The notes under the pieces: generated by a model
The model's input: only the letters and a program-made list of their open reading frames with translations
Told to the model about the DNA's origin: nothing
The model's database searches: none
Assembly: GCF_004115265.2 (NCBI RefSeq)
Contig: NC_046296.1
Location: forward strand, 17,552,795-17,616,794
From: Rhinolophus ferrumequinum
Taxonomy: Eukaryota; Chordata; Mammalia; Chiroptera; Rhinolophidae
DNA: 64,000 nt
Direction of reading: 5' to 3'
Program-made: the position numbers and the translations under genes
Part shown: piece after piece, positions 30,150-47,130 of the stretch
Layout of the letters: every line of letters starts with the position of its first letter
Position numbering within the stretch: position 1 is the first letter of the stretch

Positions 30150-30175
30150 AAAATCCCTATTTTGATAGGGATTTT
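30150..30175. other. Perfect 10-bp stem hairpin
   Basis: Arms 30150-30159 and 30166-30175 around a 6-base loop (AAAATCCCTA / TAGGGATTTT). An upstream GGGATTTTTA at 30141 can also pair with the left arm. No gene relation seen. Confidence 0.6.
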
Positions 30176-30859
30176 TACTTTATGAAAATACCTTTTGTGG
30201 AGGAGAGACTGCTCTGTGACATGACTGCTGCCTGCCCCTACCCGCCAGGTAGATCCTGGCCAGAACAGGTTGCTTCTCGAAAATCCCTTCAGAGACTGAT
30301 CATCTCCCAGCCCCAGGCACACATGTAAGGCATTTTCCCCTTATCTGGGTTAGGTCATACTCCTTAGTGCCTGCCTCATGGCGTGGAGAGTACCCATGTT
30401 GTCTTGCTACCATTCAATGCGCACCTCGTATGTAAATTCCCTTCATGTGATGATGGAATTGTCAGCCTCTTTCTCTAGTCTCTTGGTCCCCGGAAATGTT
30501 ACATAGCACCTTTTATGCGGAGCTGTTGGTGAGAAATAAGTAACCATCTAAGTTCTAAAGCAACATCAAATGTAACGTCTCTTTTAGGTTAACCTAAAGT
30601 GCTGATGCTACCTCCTTCCTACAGCCTTCCCTGAGCTGGACATTAAAACGATCCTTTCCCTAATCTCCTTTATTTTCTAGGTTGTAGAAAAGAAAAAATG
30701 CATTCTCTAGGTGCATGCACCACCATTATGGTTCTTTTAGGGTTCATCTAGATAAGGAATCCTAGAATGAGGGGAGATATAACTTATCTAAAATGTAAAA
30801 ACCCTACTGGAACAGATCTCAGGCTTCATTTTGGGCCCATTCTAGCACTCTCTACTAGG

Positions 30860-31025
30860 AAAGTGGCCAAATTGATAGAGTTTGATTCAGACACACCTGG
30901 GTTCTAAGTTACCCACTTCCTGTCTCTGGCCAGGGCCAAGTGACTTGAACTTTCTAAGCCACAGTTTTCAGCCACCTGACTGAAATGGTGGGAGTTAAAT
31001 GTAAAACACTCAGGATAGCAACTCA
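30860..31025 (+). repeat. MIR SINE, sense
   Basis: 'tttgattcagacacacctgg', 'gggccaagtgacttgaactt', 'tctaagccacagttttcag' in sense MIR order. Confidence 0.75.
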
Positions 31026-31069
31026 GGTGTATATCTATAACATGTTTTGAAATATATATGTATTCCCCC

Positions 31070-31514
31070 CCCCTTTCTTCTTTCCACCTCCACACACACA
31101 CACACACACACACACACTCCGGTTCAAGCCATTGTTTCTCAGTCTAGTTGTGTAGGACAGCTCCTTGGCCCATGCTGGTATTATGAGCCTTGCGCTTCCC
31201 CTGGGCTAAGGCAGTCAGTCACCAGTGGTTGGTTGGCTGCTCACGGCAGCACAAGGTAGCCCACCACAGCACACAGCAGCTCACGCTGGCTGCCAGCCAC
31301 TCACGCTGGCCACCGACTGCTCGTGGAGGCACACAGCAGCCCACGGCAGCTCACGGCCAACCTCTGGCTGTTCACCGCAGCCCAGTTGCAGGGAGAGCTG
31401 TTGTTCACAATCTTAGCTGTAGCTGGCGCAGCTCACTGGCCCATGTGGGAATCTAACCGGAGACCTCCGTGTTAAGAGCATGGCGCTCCAACCACCTGAG
31501 CCACGGGGCTGGCC
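31070..31514 (-). mobile_element. Longer tRNA-headed SINE, antisense, with internal GC-rich repeats
   Basis: On the minus strand it starts at about 31514 with 'ggccagccccgtggctcagg' and 'ccggttagattcccac', closely related to the head of the SINE at 29672. The body contains a degenerate array of about 12-bp units of the type GTGAGCTGCYGTG (31235-31375). It ends in a (CA)n run (31091-31117) and a C-rich stretch. AAATATAT-like sequence on both sides (about 31050 and 31516) may be its target duplication. Borders on the left are uncertain. Confidence 0.72.
31091..31117. repeat. (CA)n microsatellite
   Basis: About 13 CA units at the tail of the antisense SINE. Confidence 0.95.
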
Positions 31515-31589
31515 TAAAATATATTTAAAAGAGCCCAATGTCATTTTTTTTCCCCCCTACTAGTCTGTGAACTCTGTGAGGACATCAAA

Positions 31590-31854
31590 TAAACACGACC
31601 CGGCCCAGGGAACCAATCCGGTTGACTAGCCTTATGCCACGTGGACGACCACAGTTCCGTTTTGGGGTCTTAACCTAACGCAGTGGGGCGGGACTTCCGG
31701 CGGGAGGCGGAAGCGGAGCTGGAGGGCCGGGCTGGCTCGTGAGGCTGATAGATCAGTGGCCGCCCAGGCGCTGCGCTAGACCCGGGAGGCGAGGCAGGAC
31801 TCTGCCTCCTTTGCCGCCTCCCGGAGCTCCCGCGACGCCGACCTCCGTGCCAGG
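31590..31854 (+). promoter_or_regulatory. MOGS: MOGS CpG promoter
   Basis: GC-rich and TATA-less. 'gccacgtggac' holds a perfect CACGTG E-box (USF/MYC type) near 31639. 'gggacttccggcgg' near 31690 and 'ggcggaagcgga' near 31706 are ETS-type sites. Confidence 0.65.
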
Positions 31855-35256
<3,402 letters not shown>

Positions 35257-35438
35257 AAGGGGAGTGTGGGAAGAGAGCCAGGCCCCTTGTGCCACTCTGG
35301 ACTAGAAAGATAAGGTCTCTAGCTTCTGCCCCCAGCCCTCAAATACCAGTGCTTCAAACCCAGCTCATCTCAGGTGTCTCCTTACTGTCATACCACACAG
35401 CCCTGGGGTGAATGTGAATTCAGAGTCTTATTTTTCTA

Positions 35439-35444
35439 AATAAA
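35439..35444 (+). terminator. MOGS: MOGS poly(A) signal AATAAA
   Basis: Canonical AATAAA about 180 bases after the MOGS stop. Confidence 0.85.
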
Positions 35445-35654
35445 TTGGAAAAGCATGCCCAACTCTCTTGCTTTTGCCAGCTTTGCCTCACCAAGAGAGG
35501 TCTTAGCTCAATCCAGACCTTAGGGCTGCCTGCTGTCCTTTAGAGAAAGTGCAGAGTGGCCATTACCTGTCCCTTCCCAATCCAGTCAGGTCAAGTGCAA
35601 TGCAGTGAGTTGAGCACTGGTCCACCCAAGTCCACAGCAGCTGGTTCACATCTC

Positions 35655-35660
35655 TTTAAT
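35655..35660 (-). terminator. WBP1: WBP1 poly(A) signal ATTAAA
   Basis: ATTAAA on the minus strand about 190 bases beyond the WBP1 stop. The convergent MOGS and WBP1 3' ends are separated by only about 170-200 bp. Confidence 0.65.
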
Positions 35661-35848
35661 GAGATCAAAGGCTCCTGTGTATGTCATGGGGGGTAGAGCT
35701 AGCACAGTCCCCCAAATACTGCCCCTTTCTGTAAGACACCAGCCCTTCCAGGCAGATTCTAACAGGACAGAGGCAGAAGAAAACTCAAGGAGTTAGGACC
35801 AGGCCTGTTTTTGGTGGACAAGTAACCCACCCACCCACCTCTAACTGC

Positions 35849-37863
<2,015 letters not shown>

Positions 37864-37869
37864 GCCTCC

Positions 37870-38330
37870 ACCTACAGCCCTTTGAAGGCCACAGCCTCCT
37901 CCACTGCCAGCCACCCCGCCCCTGCCACCACGGCCGCCACCGCCATGGTCCCTGCCCGGCCCATCTTCACTGCTGCCACCATCACTCCACGGTTGGAGCT
38001 CCCATCCGGGGAGAGCACTGCCAACTAGGACCCAGGTTGCTGTGTCCTACCAATCAGCATCGCCCTCCGGGGCACGGGCCAATAGGAGCAGGTCGGAGGC
38101 TTCTTCCCGGTGACCAATCCACAGCAGTGCCTCCGGCACTCTCCCAGACAACAAGAGCTCTCACAGACAAAGAGTGGGGTAAGGTTCGACCCACGGCTCT
38201 GACTGACAGCCACAATAGCCAATACGGACAACAGAACAGGCTTCGAGTTGTTGACCAATGAACGGCCATCCAGAAGAGCCAAGTTTCCGCCGATTGGCTT
38301 GAGCCCTGTTTTCGGGGTGACACCAAAAGC
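37870..38330 (-). promoter_or_regulatory. WBP1: WBP1 promoter region with repeated CCAAT boxes
   Basis: This short interval upstream of WBP1 carries CCAAT/ATTGG boxes at about 38050, 38089, 38115, 38218, 38258 and 38293 on both strands, at fairly regular spacing of tens of bases. Such clusters are typical NF-Y-driven, TATA-less promoters. Confidence 0.6.
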
Positions 38331-38528
38331 CTGACCTCACTAGCTAATGCCGGTGGAGGAGGCTAGGTCCCCAAATCAGCTTGAGTCTGGGCGCAAGTGG
38401 CCCGCTTCCTGCGGCCTGGTGGACGTTTCCCAGGCGTCGATGCAAGCTTCAATAGGGGCATTGGTACGGGGAATTGGTCTCCCATACCCCATTCCCCAAT
38501 TGTGTACAAGTCGAGGCACTGGATTAAA

Positions 38529-38534
38529 TTTAAT
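38529..38534 (-). terminator. INO80B: INO80B poly(A) signal ATTAAA
   Basis: ATTAAA on the minus strand about 60 bases after the INO80B stop. It is a variant, not the canonical hexamer. Confidence 0.65.
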
Positions 38535-38592
38535 AAAGTGGGGAAGACACTGAATCTGGGCAGGGGAGAGGGCGCAGTCTGGGTTAAAGGCC

Positions 38593-41165
38593 TTAAGTAG
38601 CCAAAAGGGGGGATCCGGGGCCCTCGGGCCCCCCCAGCCGCATCTGCAGGTTGATGCGGTAGCACTGAAGGCTGCAGAGTGCCTGGCCGGTGCGGGAGCA
38701 GGCGTAGCGGCGCGGCTGCGGGCAGCCAGGGACGGAGCATCGTGGAGGAGGGCCAGATGGGGTTGGCCGCTGAGCCACTGGCGTGGGGGTGGGGACGCCA
38801 GGTGGGAAGGAAAGCGTGGAACCCTGGGCCCCACTGCTGTAGCGCACCATGGGGGACGGGGCCGCAGCCCGCCCTCCCCGCCGCTCTCCTCGCGCAGCCC
38901 CGCGGCCTCCCCTCCCACTGGGGGCAGCAGTCTTGGTGAGGCGCTCAATAGTCTGGTTCTTGTGCTCCTCCGCGCGCCGCGCCGCCTGCAGTCGCCTCTT
39001 ACGGGCCCGCTCCTCACGCTTCAGCAGCATCTCCTCGGTGAGGACGGGGGCCGGGCACTCTCCAGGCACAGGCAGCGGCAGCATCGGGGAAGGCTGACTC
39101 TGTGCCTTTTGGAGCAGAGCTCGCTGGGAGAGACAAATGGACGGTGTCAGAAAATGGAGAGGTGAGATCCACAGGGAGGAGGCAGGGGGAAGAGGGAAGA
39201 AGGCGCGTGAAAAGCAGGGTCTTAAGGACCTTGAGCACCCTTCTCCAGGAGCCCTTACTACTTCCTCCTCCCAGGTCTTCACACTTGCAACCTGCCTGCC
39301 CTGTGTACCAAAACTCTGCACCACATGGGGGGAAGAGGGGTTGTTTTCAATCTTTATATCTCAATGGATAGCAACAATGGATAACTGCTCAAGCGAAAAA
39401 CTCAAGGTTACCCTTGATTCCTCTTCCCTGCTCCCAATAAACGTCTACTTGTAAAATACATCCATCTGATTTTCTCCAACAACTTCACCTTGGTTCAAGC
39501 CACCACCATACCATCTCTCAACGACTACTTCAACAGCTTCCTAGTTGGTTTGCTGGCTTATATCCCTTATCCCCCCCAAGAAGCCTAAGTAATCTACTGA
39601 AATGTAAATCAAATATATCACTTCTCTGCTTCCAATCCTTCCATGTTTTAGTCACACTTATTCTCCTTGACCACTACTAGGCATGTTCCCCTCAGGGCCT
39701 TTGTGCCTGTTGGTCTCTGCCTGAAAAGCAACTCTGGTATTAGAAATGTTACCTCTTCAGAGAGGTCATCCCTCCCTATCTAATGTTTCTTTTCCACCAC
39801 TTTGTTTCATCACCCTGTTTTTGTCATAAACCTAATAGCTTTTCAAAATTATTTACTTATTTACCTCCCACCATACACACACGAATACCAGCTCCATGTG
39901 AACAGAAACCTTGTCTTTTCTCCACTGCTGATTTCCCACTGCCCAGAAAAGTTCTTGGGACATGGAAGGTTCTCTCTATATATTTGGTAACTGAATAAAA
40001 AATGAATCAACTTACCTGTCGTGCAGTGAGCAGCCGTTCATTGATCTCCTTCTTGAGATCTCCATTGTCATCCAGCTCCCCCTTCTCCAGGGCATCCAGC
40101 CACCTCTGTTCCTCCTCTTCTTCCTGACCCCCTAAGTCCCCTGACAGGTCACGAAGTGGGGAGGGGGACAAATTACTGTCTTCATCTGGAAAGGAAAGTT
40201 GGAGAGATAAAAGTAAATTGTTCAGAGGAGGCAGCCTAATTTGGCCAATACTGGGACATAAAATTCTCACCTTCTTCGGAACCAACCCTCTCCCATTAAC
40301 CAGGTATGATGAGAAACCCAGTTTCCCCACCTCCAGATCCTTCTCACCCAGCCAGGCACGGTACTGCTCAAGGGGGACTCCTTCCATAGGTTCCTCTTCA
40401 TTGTCCACAACCATAAGGGGAGAGGGTGAGCGAGGCCCTTCAGGGATCACAGTGAAGGTAGGAACACTGCAGAGAAGCAACACCACTGTAAGCTGAGCAA
40501 GTGCCCTCCTTCTGCTCAGTAGCTACATCCAGCTTTCCTCCACATCCTTTAGGGTTCTTGCTGCCTTCACCCCGGCCCTGTAGTCACAGTGTCCATTCTG
40601 TCTCCTGGAAAGCCCAGCCAACTTCCCCCTCTAGCTTTGCCGGCTCCTAAAGTTCCCCAAGTAAAACCTTGGCTCTCTCGGCCTCACCTCTTGGTGCCCA
40701 GGACCTGCCCGCCCAGTTTAATTTTGAGTTTGAGCTGCGGCTTGGCAGGAGAAGGTTGCGTGGGTCCAGCCTCTTCTTCCTGGTGGTGTTTCTTCTTGTG
40801 TTTCTTCTTGTGCTTCTTGTGCTTTTTCTTGTGCACTCCGTGGCCGTGGGCACCTGCCAGACTCAACTCCAGCGCTTCCCCTGCGGAAGGAGAGTCTGTC
40901 AACAATTTATGGGGGGAGAGGGATAGTGAGAGCACTGAAGAACTCAGTACCCCTAAGAGGTCCCCCTCTTCCCGCGGTACTCGCTGTTACCATAACAACA
41001 GCCCCACCTACCTCCTCCCACCTGTGGCGAAGTACCCTGGAAGCTCCGAGGAGCTCCTTTTTTGTTGTTTTGCGAAGGTCTAAGATGCTTTATCGACTCG
41101 CGCTTACCTGGCTCAGGGGCCTCCATTGCCCCAGAGATGTTCCCGCGTCGCCACAGCTTACTCAT
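38593..41165 (-). CDS. INO80B: INO80B (PAPA-1/IES2), INO80 chromatin-remodelling subunit
   Basis: Five exons on the minus strand: 41165-41108, 40880-40688, 40466-40348, 40185-40016, 39123-38593. They join to 356 aa, the human length. It starts MSKLWRRGNISG. A Lys/His tract (residues about 36-52, KKKHKKHKKKHKKKHH) looks like a nuclear/nucleic-acid-binding segment. An acidic region (EEEEEQRWLDALEKGELDD) leads into the PAPA-1 conserved region with a basic helix (LLKREERARKRRLQAARRAE, about 213-232). A C-terminal HIT-type zinc finger uses Cys 309, 314, 322, 330 and 334. The subunit belongs to the INO80 ATP-dependent nucleosome remodeller; the yeast counterpart Ies2 stimulates its ATPase. It lies head-to-tail upstream of WBP1. 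Confidence 0.96.
39470..40000 (+). repeat. LINE L2 3' end in INO80B intron 4
   Basis: L2 phrases: 'caagccaccaccataccatc', 'cttcctagttggtttgctgg', 'cctttgtgcctgttggtctc', 'cttcagagaggtcatccct', 'aaccttgtcttttctccact'. Sense to the plus strand, antisense to INO80B. Confidence 0.78.
40986..40999. promoter_or_regulatory. INO80B: X-box (RFX-type) palindrome in INO80B intron 1
   Basis: GTTACCATAACAAC fits the RFX X-box GTNRCC-N2-RGYAAC with one mismatch. It lies about 165 bp inside the gene, close to the promoter. Confidence 0.5.
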
Positions 41166-41430
41166 GAGGTCCTGCTAAGAAAGGGGACTGGAAATGGTCT
41201 GGACACACGCAGACACGCCTTTTCCGCCCCGCGGAAGAACTAAATCCAGCAAAATAACCGGCTACTTCCGGTGCGTAGCAACCATGCTTGCGCCGGGCGC
41301 GCTTTGCGGCTAAAAAAAGAAAAATCCTCCCTGAGAAACAACGATATTCCCAACAGAAGTTCCGAGCCCTCTGAGAATGAGACAAGTCGAAGGGGTAGGG
41401 CTTTCCCCTCGCTCCGTCTCTCTACACTCG
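41166..41430 (-). promoter_or_regulatory. INO80B: INO80B promoter
   Basis: GC-rich and TATA-less. 'gctacttccggtgcg' near 41262 is an ETS-type core, and 'gcttgcgccgggcgcgc' near 41284 resembles an NRF1-type palindrome. No divergent gene is seen to the right. Confidence 0.55.
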
Positions 41431-41689
41431 GTTCGAGAACTTAGCGCGGGCGATTCAATTATTATTACACTCAAGACGGGTGAGCATATATACTGCGGAC
41501 CAAATTCCGGGCTAGACTGTGAGGATACAAAGGTGGATACGAACACTTTACTTTTGCCTTCGAAGAGCTCACAGTTTGGTTGAGGAGTACATAAGAAACT
41601 GTATTGCCGGCAAAATGGCAGAAATGCTTAACAGCACAAGTGCCCTAGGAGCAGGGCAAAGGGTGTTTCAGCCTAAATGCTCGCAAGTA

Positions 41690-42340
41690 GGGAAATGGAT
41701 AAATGAATTATGGGTACATCTGTCCAATCTGGAGCACCATGTTGCTAACAAAAGAGTGATAAATAATTGATAAGATTGACAGGGTATTTAGATCTGAGTG
41801 GGGAATGGCATTGGAAACAGTCTTAAGAGTCGCTCTAATGAAACACCAAAATAATTTGGGATATGGTTTTGGTACATCCATACAATGGGAAGGTATACTG
41901 CTATTAAAAGCAGTGAGGCCCCAGAAGACTACTCAAGAAATTGGTGACAGCAATTCTGATGGGTAGCTGGGGAACAAAGGTGAAGGGAGACTTGTTTTTC
42001 ATAAAATACCCTTTTTTGCCTATTGAACTTTGTATAAAACCTGTGGGTTTTTTTTTTACCTAACTTCAAAAAAAAAAAAAAGAGCAAGATAGGTCTGTAT
42101 ATGCTGATATGTAAAATGAGAAAAGCAAGTTTCAAGATAATGTGATTCCATTTTTAAAAGCATAATGTGCTATTAATATATGCATAGAAAAAAATTGAGG
42201 AACGTATACTTACCATTAATGGTGATTGTCTTTAGAAGTTAGGGTTGGAGAATTTTCACTATCTAGAGCTGTAATGAATTTTCTTACATCCAGTATATAT
42301 CACATTTATAATTAGAAAAAAAAAGCACCATCTATATACA
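41690..42340 (+). repeat. L1/HAL1-type LINE fragment
   Basis: 'gaaatggataaatgaattat', 'ttggtacatccatacaatgg', 'tactgctattaaaagcagtg', 'tatgctgatatgtaaaatga' and 'gaaaagcaag' are the familiar order of the 3' end of old L1/HAL1 copies. Confidence 0.72.
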
Positions 42341-43209
42341 TATATTTAAATATGTATGAGGTATGTATCTGAACAAGATATTATAGTAACAGTGGAAAAA
42401 GAAAGAACTGGTTCAAGAGATATTTCACTGAGAAAGTTAAAAGGAATCAATGAGCAATTTTATATGGGAATTCAGTCAGGAAGAAATCAATGTTGTATAG
42501 TGATTCAGATTAAAAGAATGGACTTTGGAGTCAGAGAAGCCTATTATCAAATATTAATTCTACCCTGTAGATGAAAAGGGGACCACATACTATACCTGAC
42601 AAGCTCAGGGGAGGCCAGCATGGAGGACCTTACAAATTCAGAGACCAAAAGTAACCATGTAGGATGGTCTGAACATAAAAATTCTTAACTAAAAGCAGGT
42701 AGTCGTGTCCTAGGCCTATAGCTTCCTTGACAAAGGTCTGTTTTTACTTTACGTGAGCCTGTCTGTTGTCTTTTTTGCATCTAAGATAACGTAACTTTGA
42801 TATGTCAGAGTAATTCCCTTTTCCAGACCTCTCAGAGCACAACCTACTGTATCAGAGCAGGAGACCACAGAACTCCTCATTGTTATCTTGTTCCCCACAT
42901 ACCATCTCCATGTGCTGTAAATGTTAATTATTAACTATCCCGTACCCACCAAGGTAAAAGAAGTATGTGTCTCTCCATTTTACTTTTTATCCAGTCTCAG
43001 AGATTTCCCCGCTTTGCTTTCTCCCACCTCCTTAATCTACCACCAGTAGATTTCATGTAACCCTCCTTACATCTCCTCCTTTGATTCTAAGGTATAAAAT
43101 AAATGGCAAAGCTACCATTCTCCAGAGCATTTTCTCAATCCATTGAGATTTTGTTTCCTGGCAATTGACATCAGTTTGGCTCGTAAAAATTCTCTACAGG
43201 TTTAGACAT

Positions 43210-43430
43210 TTCTTACATTGACAATCATTTATTAGCTATGTAATCTTGAGCTCAAAGTTATTCAAGCTCTCTAAACCTCAAATTTCAGCTTTGTAAGATG
43301 GAATAAAGTAGGATCTATTTCATAGGGTTCTTTCAAGGATTAAAGCAAATCAAGAATGCAGTACCTAGGGTAGTATCTAGCACATAGTATGTGTTCAATA
43401 AGCAAACAATAGCAACAATAATAAATAACC
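43210..43430 (+). repeat. MIR SINE, sense
   Basis: 'ttagctatgtaatcttgagc', 'ctctctaaacctcaaatttc', 'ctatttcatagggttctttc' and 'cacatagtatgtgttcaata' in sense MIR order. Confidence 0.75.
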
Positions 43431-43529
43431 TCTACATTTATAGCCCAAGTATTTAGAGGAAACAAAGTGTTTTAAATAAAGAGAACATAGGTAGAGAAGC
43501 AAGTAAGAAGAGAATCATTTAGTGTTGCC

Positions 43530-43880
43530 TAAGGTGGGTTTGAAGTACCTATGGGAGTGCGCAGATGAAGATGGAATACTGAGAGGAGAAACCAATGCAG
43601 AAGGTGTGAGTGAGGGTGTCATCAGCATAATAATGGAGGTCCCTAAAGGGACAGGAACAGATGAAACAAGCAGATGAAGCAAGTAGATGAAAAGGAAAGG
43701 ACCAGGAACAGATTTGAATGGGCACCTGTCTTGGACAGGCGGGCAGAGGGCTAGGCTAGGTTGAGAAGAGGAGGTCGAGAGGCAAGAAAGGCATGCAAGG
43801 GCAGAGAGTATCAGCAGACGGAGACTGTGATCAGCAATGTACAGTCCTGCAAAGGGCAAGCTGAGCTCCAAGAAGAAGAT
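43530..43880 (-). repeat. LINE L2 fragment, antisense
   Basis: GA-rich text including 'gtgtcatcagcataataatg' and 'gaggcaagaaaggcatgcaa' resembles antisense L2. Confidence 0.5.
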
Positions 43881-43964
43881 GCATTCTAGCAGGGTGTGAA
43901 GGCAATAGTCCTCTATCACCGGGAGTTACAGAGATGGATCACCTGCTGTTGGTATTGGAGTTTA

Positions 43965-44150
43965 TAACCTGCTTTCATATCCCTTCTCTCCATTGATCCC
44001 CATGGCATCTCCATAAGGGAGATGCTATTGTTCCCTCATGAGGACACTGAGGCTCAGAGAAGTTAAATGATGTGGCCAAAGTCCCATAGTTAGAGAGTGG
44101 CAGAGCCAGCCTCAAACACGCTTCCTGACAGTGCGCCCAGTGGTGTTTCC
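43965..44150 (-). repeat. MIR SINE, antisense
   Basis: 'gatccccatggcatctccat', 'catgaggacactgaggctca', 'gagaagttaaatgatgtggc' and 'agtggcagagcc' mark an antisense MIR. Confidence 0.82.
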
Positions 44151-44309
44151 TCAACATCCTGATACCCAGCAGGGAGGAAGTGGCAACAGCAAGTAGCCAC
44201 TGGCTTCATTATTTTGTTTTGTTTTTAGTTTTGCTTTGTTTAGAATGGGAGAGGTTTGAGCATGTTCCTAGGCTGAAAGGAAGAACTTTGTCTTTCTGAA
44301 AGTTTCTTG

Positions 44310-45440
44310 GCCTTATTTTAAAAATATAACTTACTTTGAAATAATTTCAAATTTTAGAAAAGTTGCAAGAAGAGTACAAAGAACTTTCTTAACTCCTTAA
44401 ATAGATTCTTCAATTGTTAACATTTACCATTTTGTTCCCCCATCCCGTTATCATATTCCTTTTCTAATTAATCTGAAAGCTAGTTGCAGACATGACACCA
44501 TTTCACCCCTATATTTCCTCAAAACAAGTACATTATTCTATAACCTTTGTGCAACCCTCCCAATGAAGAAATTAACATGATACAACATTACTGTCCAATC
44601 CACAGACCCCATTCAAATTTCACCAAATGCCTTATGTCACTTTTTCTAGCCCAGGATCCAAATCCAGGATCATGCATTCCACTTACGTATCATGCCTCTT
44701 TGATCTGCTTCAATCTGGAATATTTCCTTGCTCCTTCCCTATCTTTTGTGACCTTGACAATTTTAAAGAGTATGGGCCTGTAATTCTGTAAGTTGTCCCT
44801 CCACCTGGATCTGTCTGGTGTTTCCTCATGTCTAGACTCATAAATTCTTGGTAGGAGTATTACGCACACACCAAAAGATTATGGTGTGTTCATCTCAGTG
44901 TGTCACATCAGGAGGCACACGATGTCAGCCTAGCCCCACCACTGGTGATGCTAAACTTGATCACCTGGTCAAGGTGGTGTCTGCCAGTTTTCTTCACTAT
45001 CAAGTCACTATTTTCACTTTTGTAATTAACGAGTGTTTTCTGGGGAAATACTCTGAAACTAATATCCTATTCCCCGTCAAACCTCCACTTACCAGGCTTA
45101 GTATCCATTGATGAATACTGTATAAATCAGCTCTACTATAATAATTGCCAAATGGTATAATAATCTTTCTACTTCCATTCCATCTACATGTATTAGTTGA
45201 CATTCTACTGTGACGAAGAGCTTTCTCTTCTCCTTATATTCATTTACATATATATCATATCAGTATGGATTCCTGTTTCAGTCAGTGGTTGTAATCTATT
45301 ACTCTCATTATTTATTTTGATGCTCAAATTTGTCCCCGATTTTGTGAGTGGGCAATTCTTTAAGATGGCTTCCATGTCCTTCTGACATGTATCCACTATC
45401 CTTTGAGCACTTTTTTACTTCCTTGCACTACAAAATGATT
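44310..45440 (+). repeat. L1M-type LINE 3' UTR
   Basis: Over 1.1 kb of the old L1M 3' UTR in order: 'caattgttaacatttaccat', 'agctagttgcagacatgaca', 'ccaggatcatgcattccact', 'ctggtgtttcctcatgtcta', 'atcaggaggcacacgatgtc', 'gtatccattgatgaatactg', 'tttatatcagtatgg'-like end. Diverged, but collinear. Confidence 0.82.
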
Positions 45441-47029
45441 GGGGGTCATCTTGCACTTTCCCTAGATAAGGGGTGGGAACCAAAGGCGGCCAGGCAGTAG
45501 GAATACACAGCTGGGGTTATGCCAGGGCCACACCAAAGTCACACCATAGGAACCTGCTGGTGAGACTTTTCTTGTTGGCACAGCCACCCACTCCTCATAG
45601 GTTGCAGGTGCAGTGATTATAACTGAACTCTGTCTGAGTCTTGTTTTCACTTATTTGAGATTCAAAGTCCAGTTGGGAGCATTCCAGTTGCTTGGATTAG
45701 GCCAAGTTCCTACCCCTCGGCTGTGAAGAAGTGGGAGGGAGGACAAATGTCCTTCCACAGCTGCCAGAAAAAGGGTAGAGCCTCAACTTACTAATATTGT
45801 CCACAGTAGGGGACTATGCAAAAATACGAAGATGATTTGAATATTGGGTGACCAACAACCTCTTCCCCCAATGTCTACTTCATAGTTGGGGAGACAGAGA
45901 TACAGACATAAGCAGAGGAAAAAGTTGAAAATATTATGCACCAAACCAGTGGTATGCTGGTAAATATTTAACAAAAGCTCCTGAGGATAAAAACAGACCT
46001 GATTTATAGTGGTCGCCTATTTCTATTGTGTAAATATTCCCACCATGGCCAATTTCAAATGTGACATCATTGAAGACAGAATTGGGAAGAGATGTGTGGT
46101 AGGTCAACATTACATAGCATTTCTACCGTACAGGTACTGTAAATGTAAACGACCTCAAGAGATAATAGGGAAATGGAGTAAAATAATTAGGAGATGATGA
46201 GTTTTGAGTACCTATCACCTTTGCTTTAATAAAATTTATTTAGTTGTGAGTTTTTGTAATTTAATTTTTGATTAAAGCTGTGTTTAACAACTGGAATGCA
46301 CGATTCCAGAAAATTCAGCAGTTGTCTCTCATGAGCCAGTGTGAGGCACATTATCTCAGTATTTTTCTCTGATGGTAGGGAGGGCATGCTTTGATTCATT
46401 TATTTTTTTACTTTATGTTATTTTTAAGTGGTAGAATTAGGAGTGTTTTTTTTTTTTTTTTAAAAACTGTATAAAAATGAATAAATCCACAGAAAGTTTG
46501 GCCCTTGTTTCTCCACCCTCAGTGGAGAACAGTGTCAGCTGGCTTCCCTGACCCCACTCACAAATTACCTCCAACTGATTTATGCAAAAAGCTACTAGGT
46601 TATGATCTCTAAAATGTAACTAGTATGTCACTCCTTTTCCAAAATATTCAGTCACATCGAATACAAATTCTCAGGCAGGATTTGAGCTTCACTTCCTTTC
46701 CAAATGTCTTCCAATCCTCCACCTCTTGTCAGGGGTTTTTGAACTCTCCGTAGAGTCCCTGTTCCACTGAGGGTGTGGCAGTGGGGCAGCTGAGGGCCTG
46801 CGGAGAGGACAAGGCGTGAGCCCACAGCCCCTGCTTCCATTACAGCAGCTCTGACTCCATTTCACATATCCCAGGTAACGTTTCATTTGGGGGAAAAAAA
46901 GCATTGTGTTGCTAAAAAAACAAATGTTTGAAATGAACCATTTTAGTCCAATATCCTGGCTCATCCCAGTCAAGTACTCTGAAATCTGCCTGTTCTATTT
47001 AGGCATCTCCTTTGTTGATTTACTTCAGC

Positions 47030-47130
47030 CGATGGTTTGTGGAGTGCTTCCTATGTGCCAGGCACTGCACATAAAACAGTGGACAAGACACATAGTCCTT
47101 CCCTGGGGAACCTACAGGTTGGAGGAGTGA
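47030..47130 (-). repeat. LINE L2 fragment, antisense
   Basis: 'tcctatgtgccaggcactgc' and 'acagtggacaagacacatag' then 'ttccctggggaacctacagg' follow the antisense L2 3' pattern. Confidence 0.6.

Larger units (their letters stand above)
27213..31580. other. Repeat-filled interval between MRPL53 and MOGS
   Basis: No host coding exon is supported. It holds an L2 fragment, a split MIR with a nested MITE, an RTE-type LINE piece, two tRNA-headed SINEs and microsatellites, all listed separately. Stretches 27960-28480 and 30000-30860 contain nothing I recognise apart from a GT repeat and a small hairpin. Confidence 0.7.

Noticed and set aside
31230-31380. Repeated GC-rich 12-mers as a CRISPR-like or regulatory array
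   Set aside because: Units are degenerate, without unique spacers, and lie inside a SINE-derived element.
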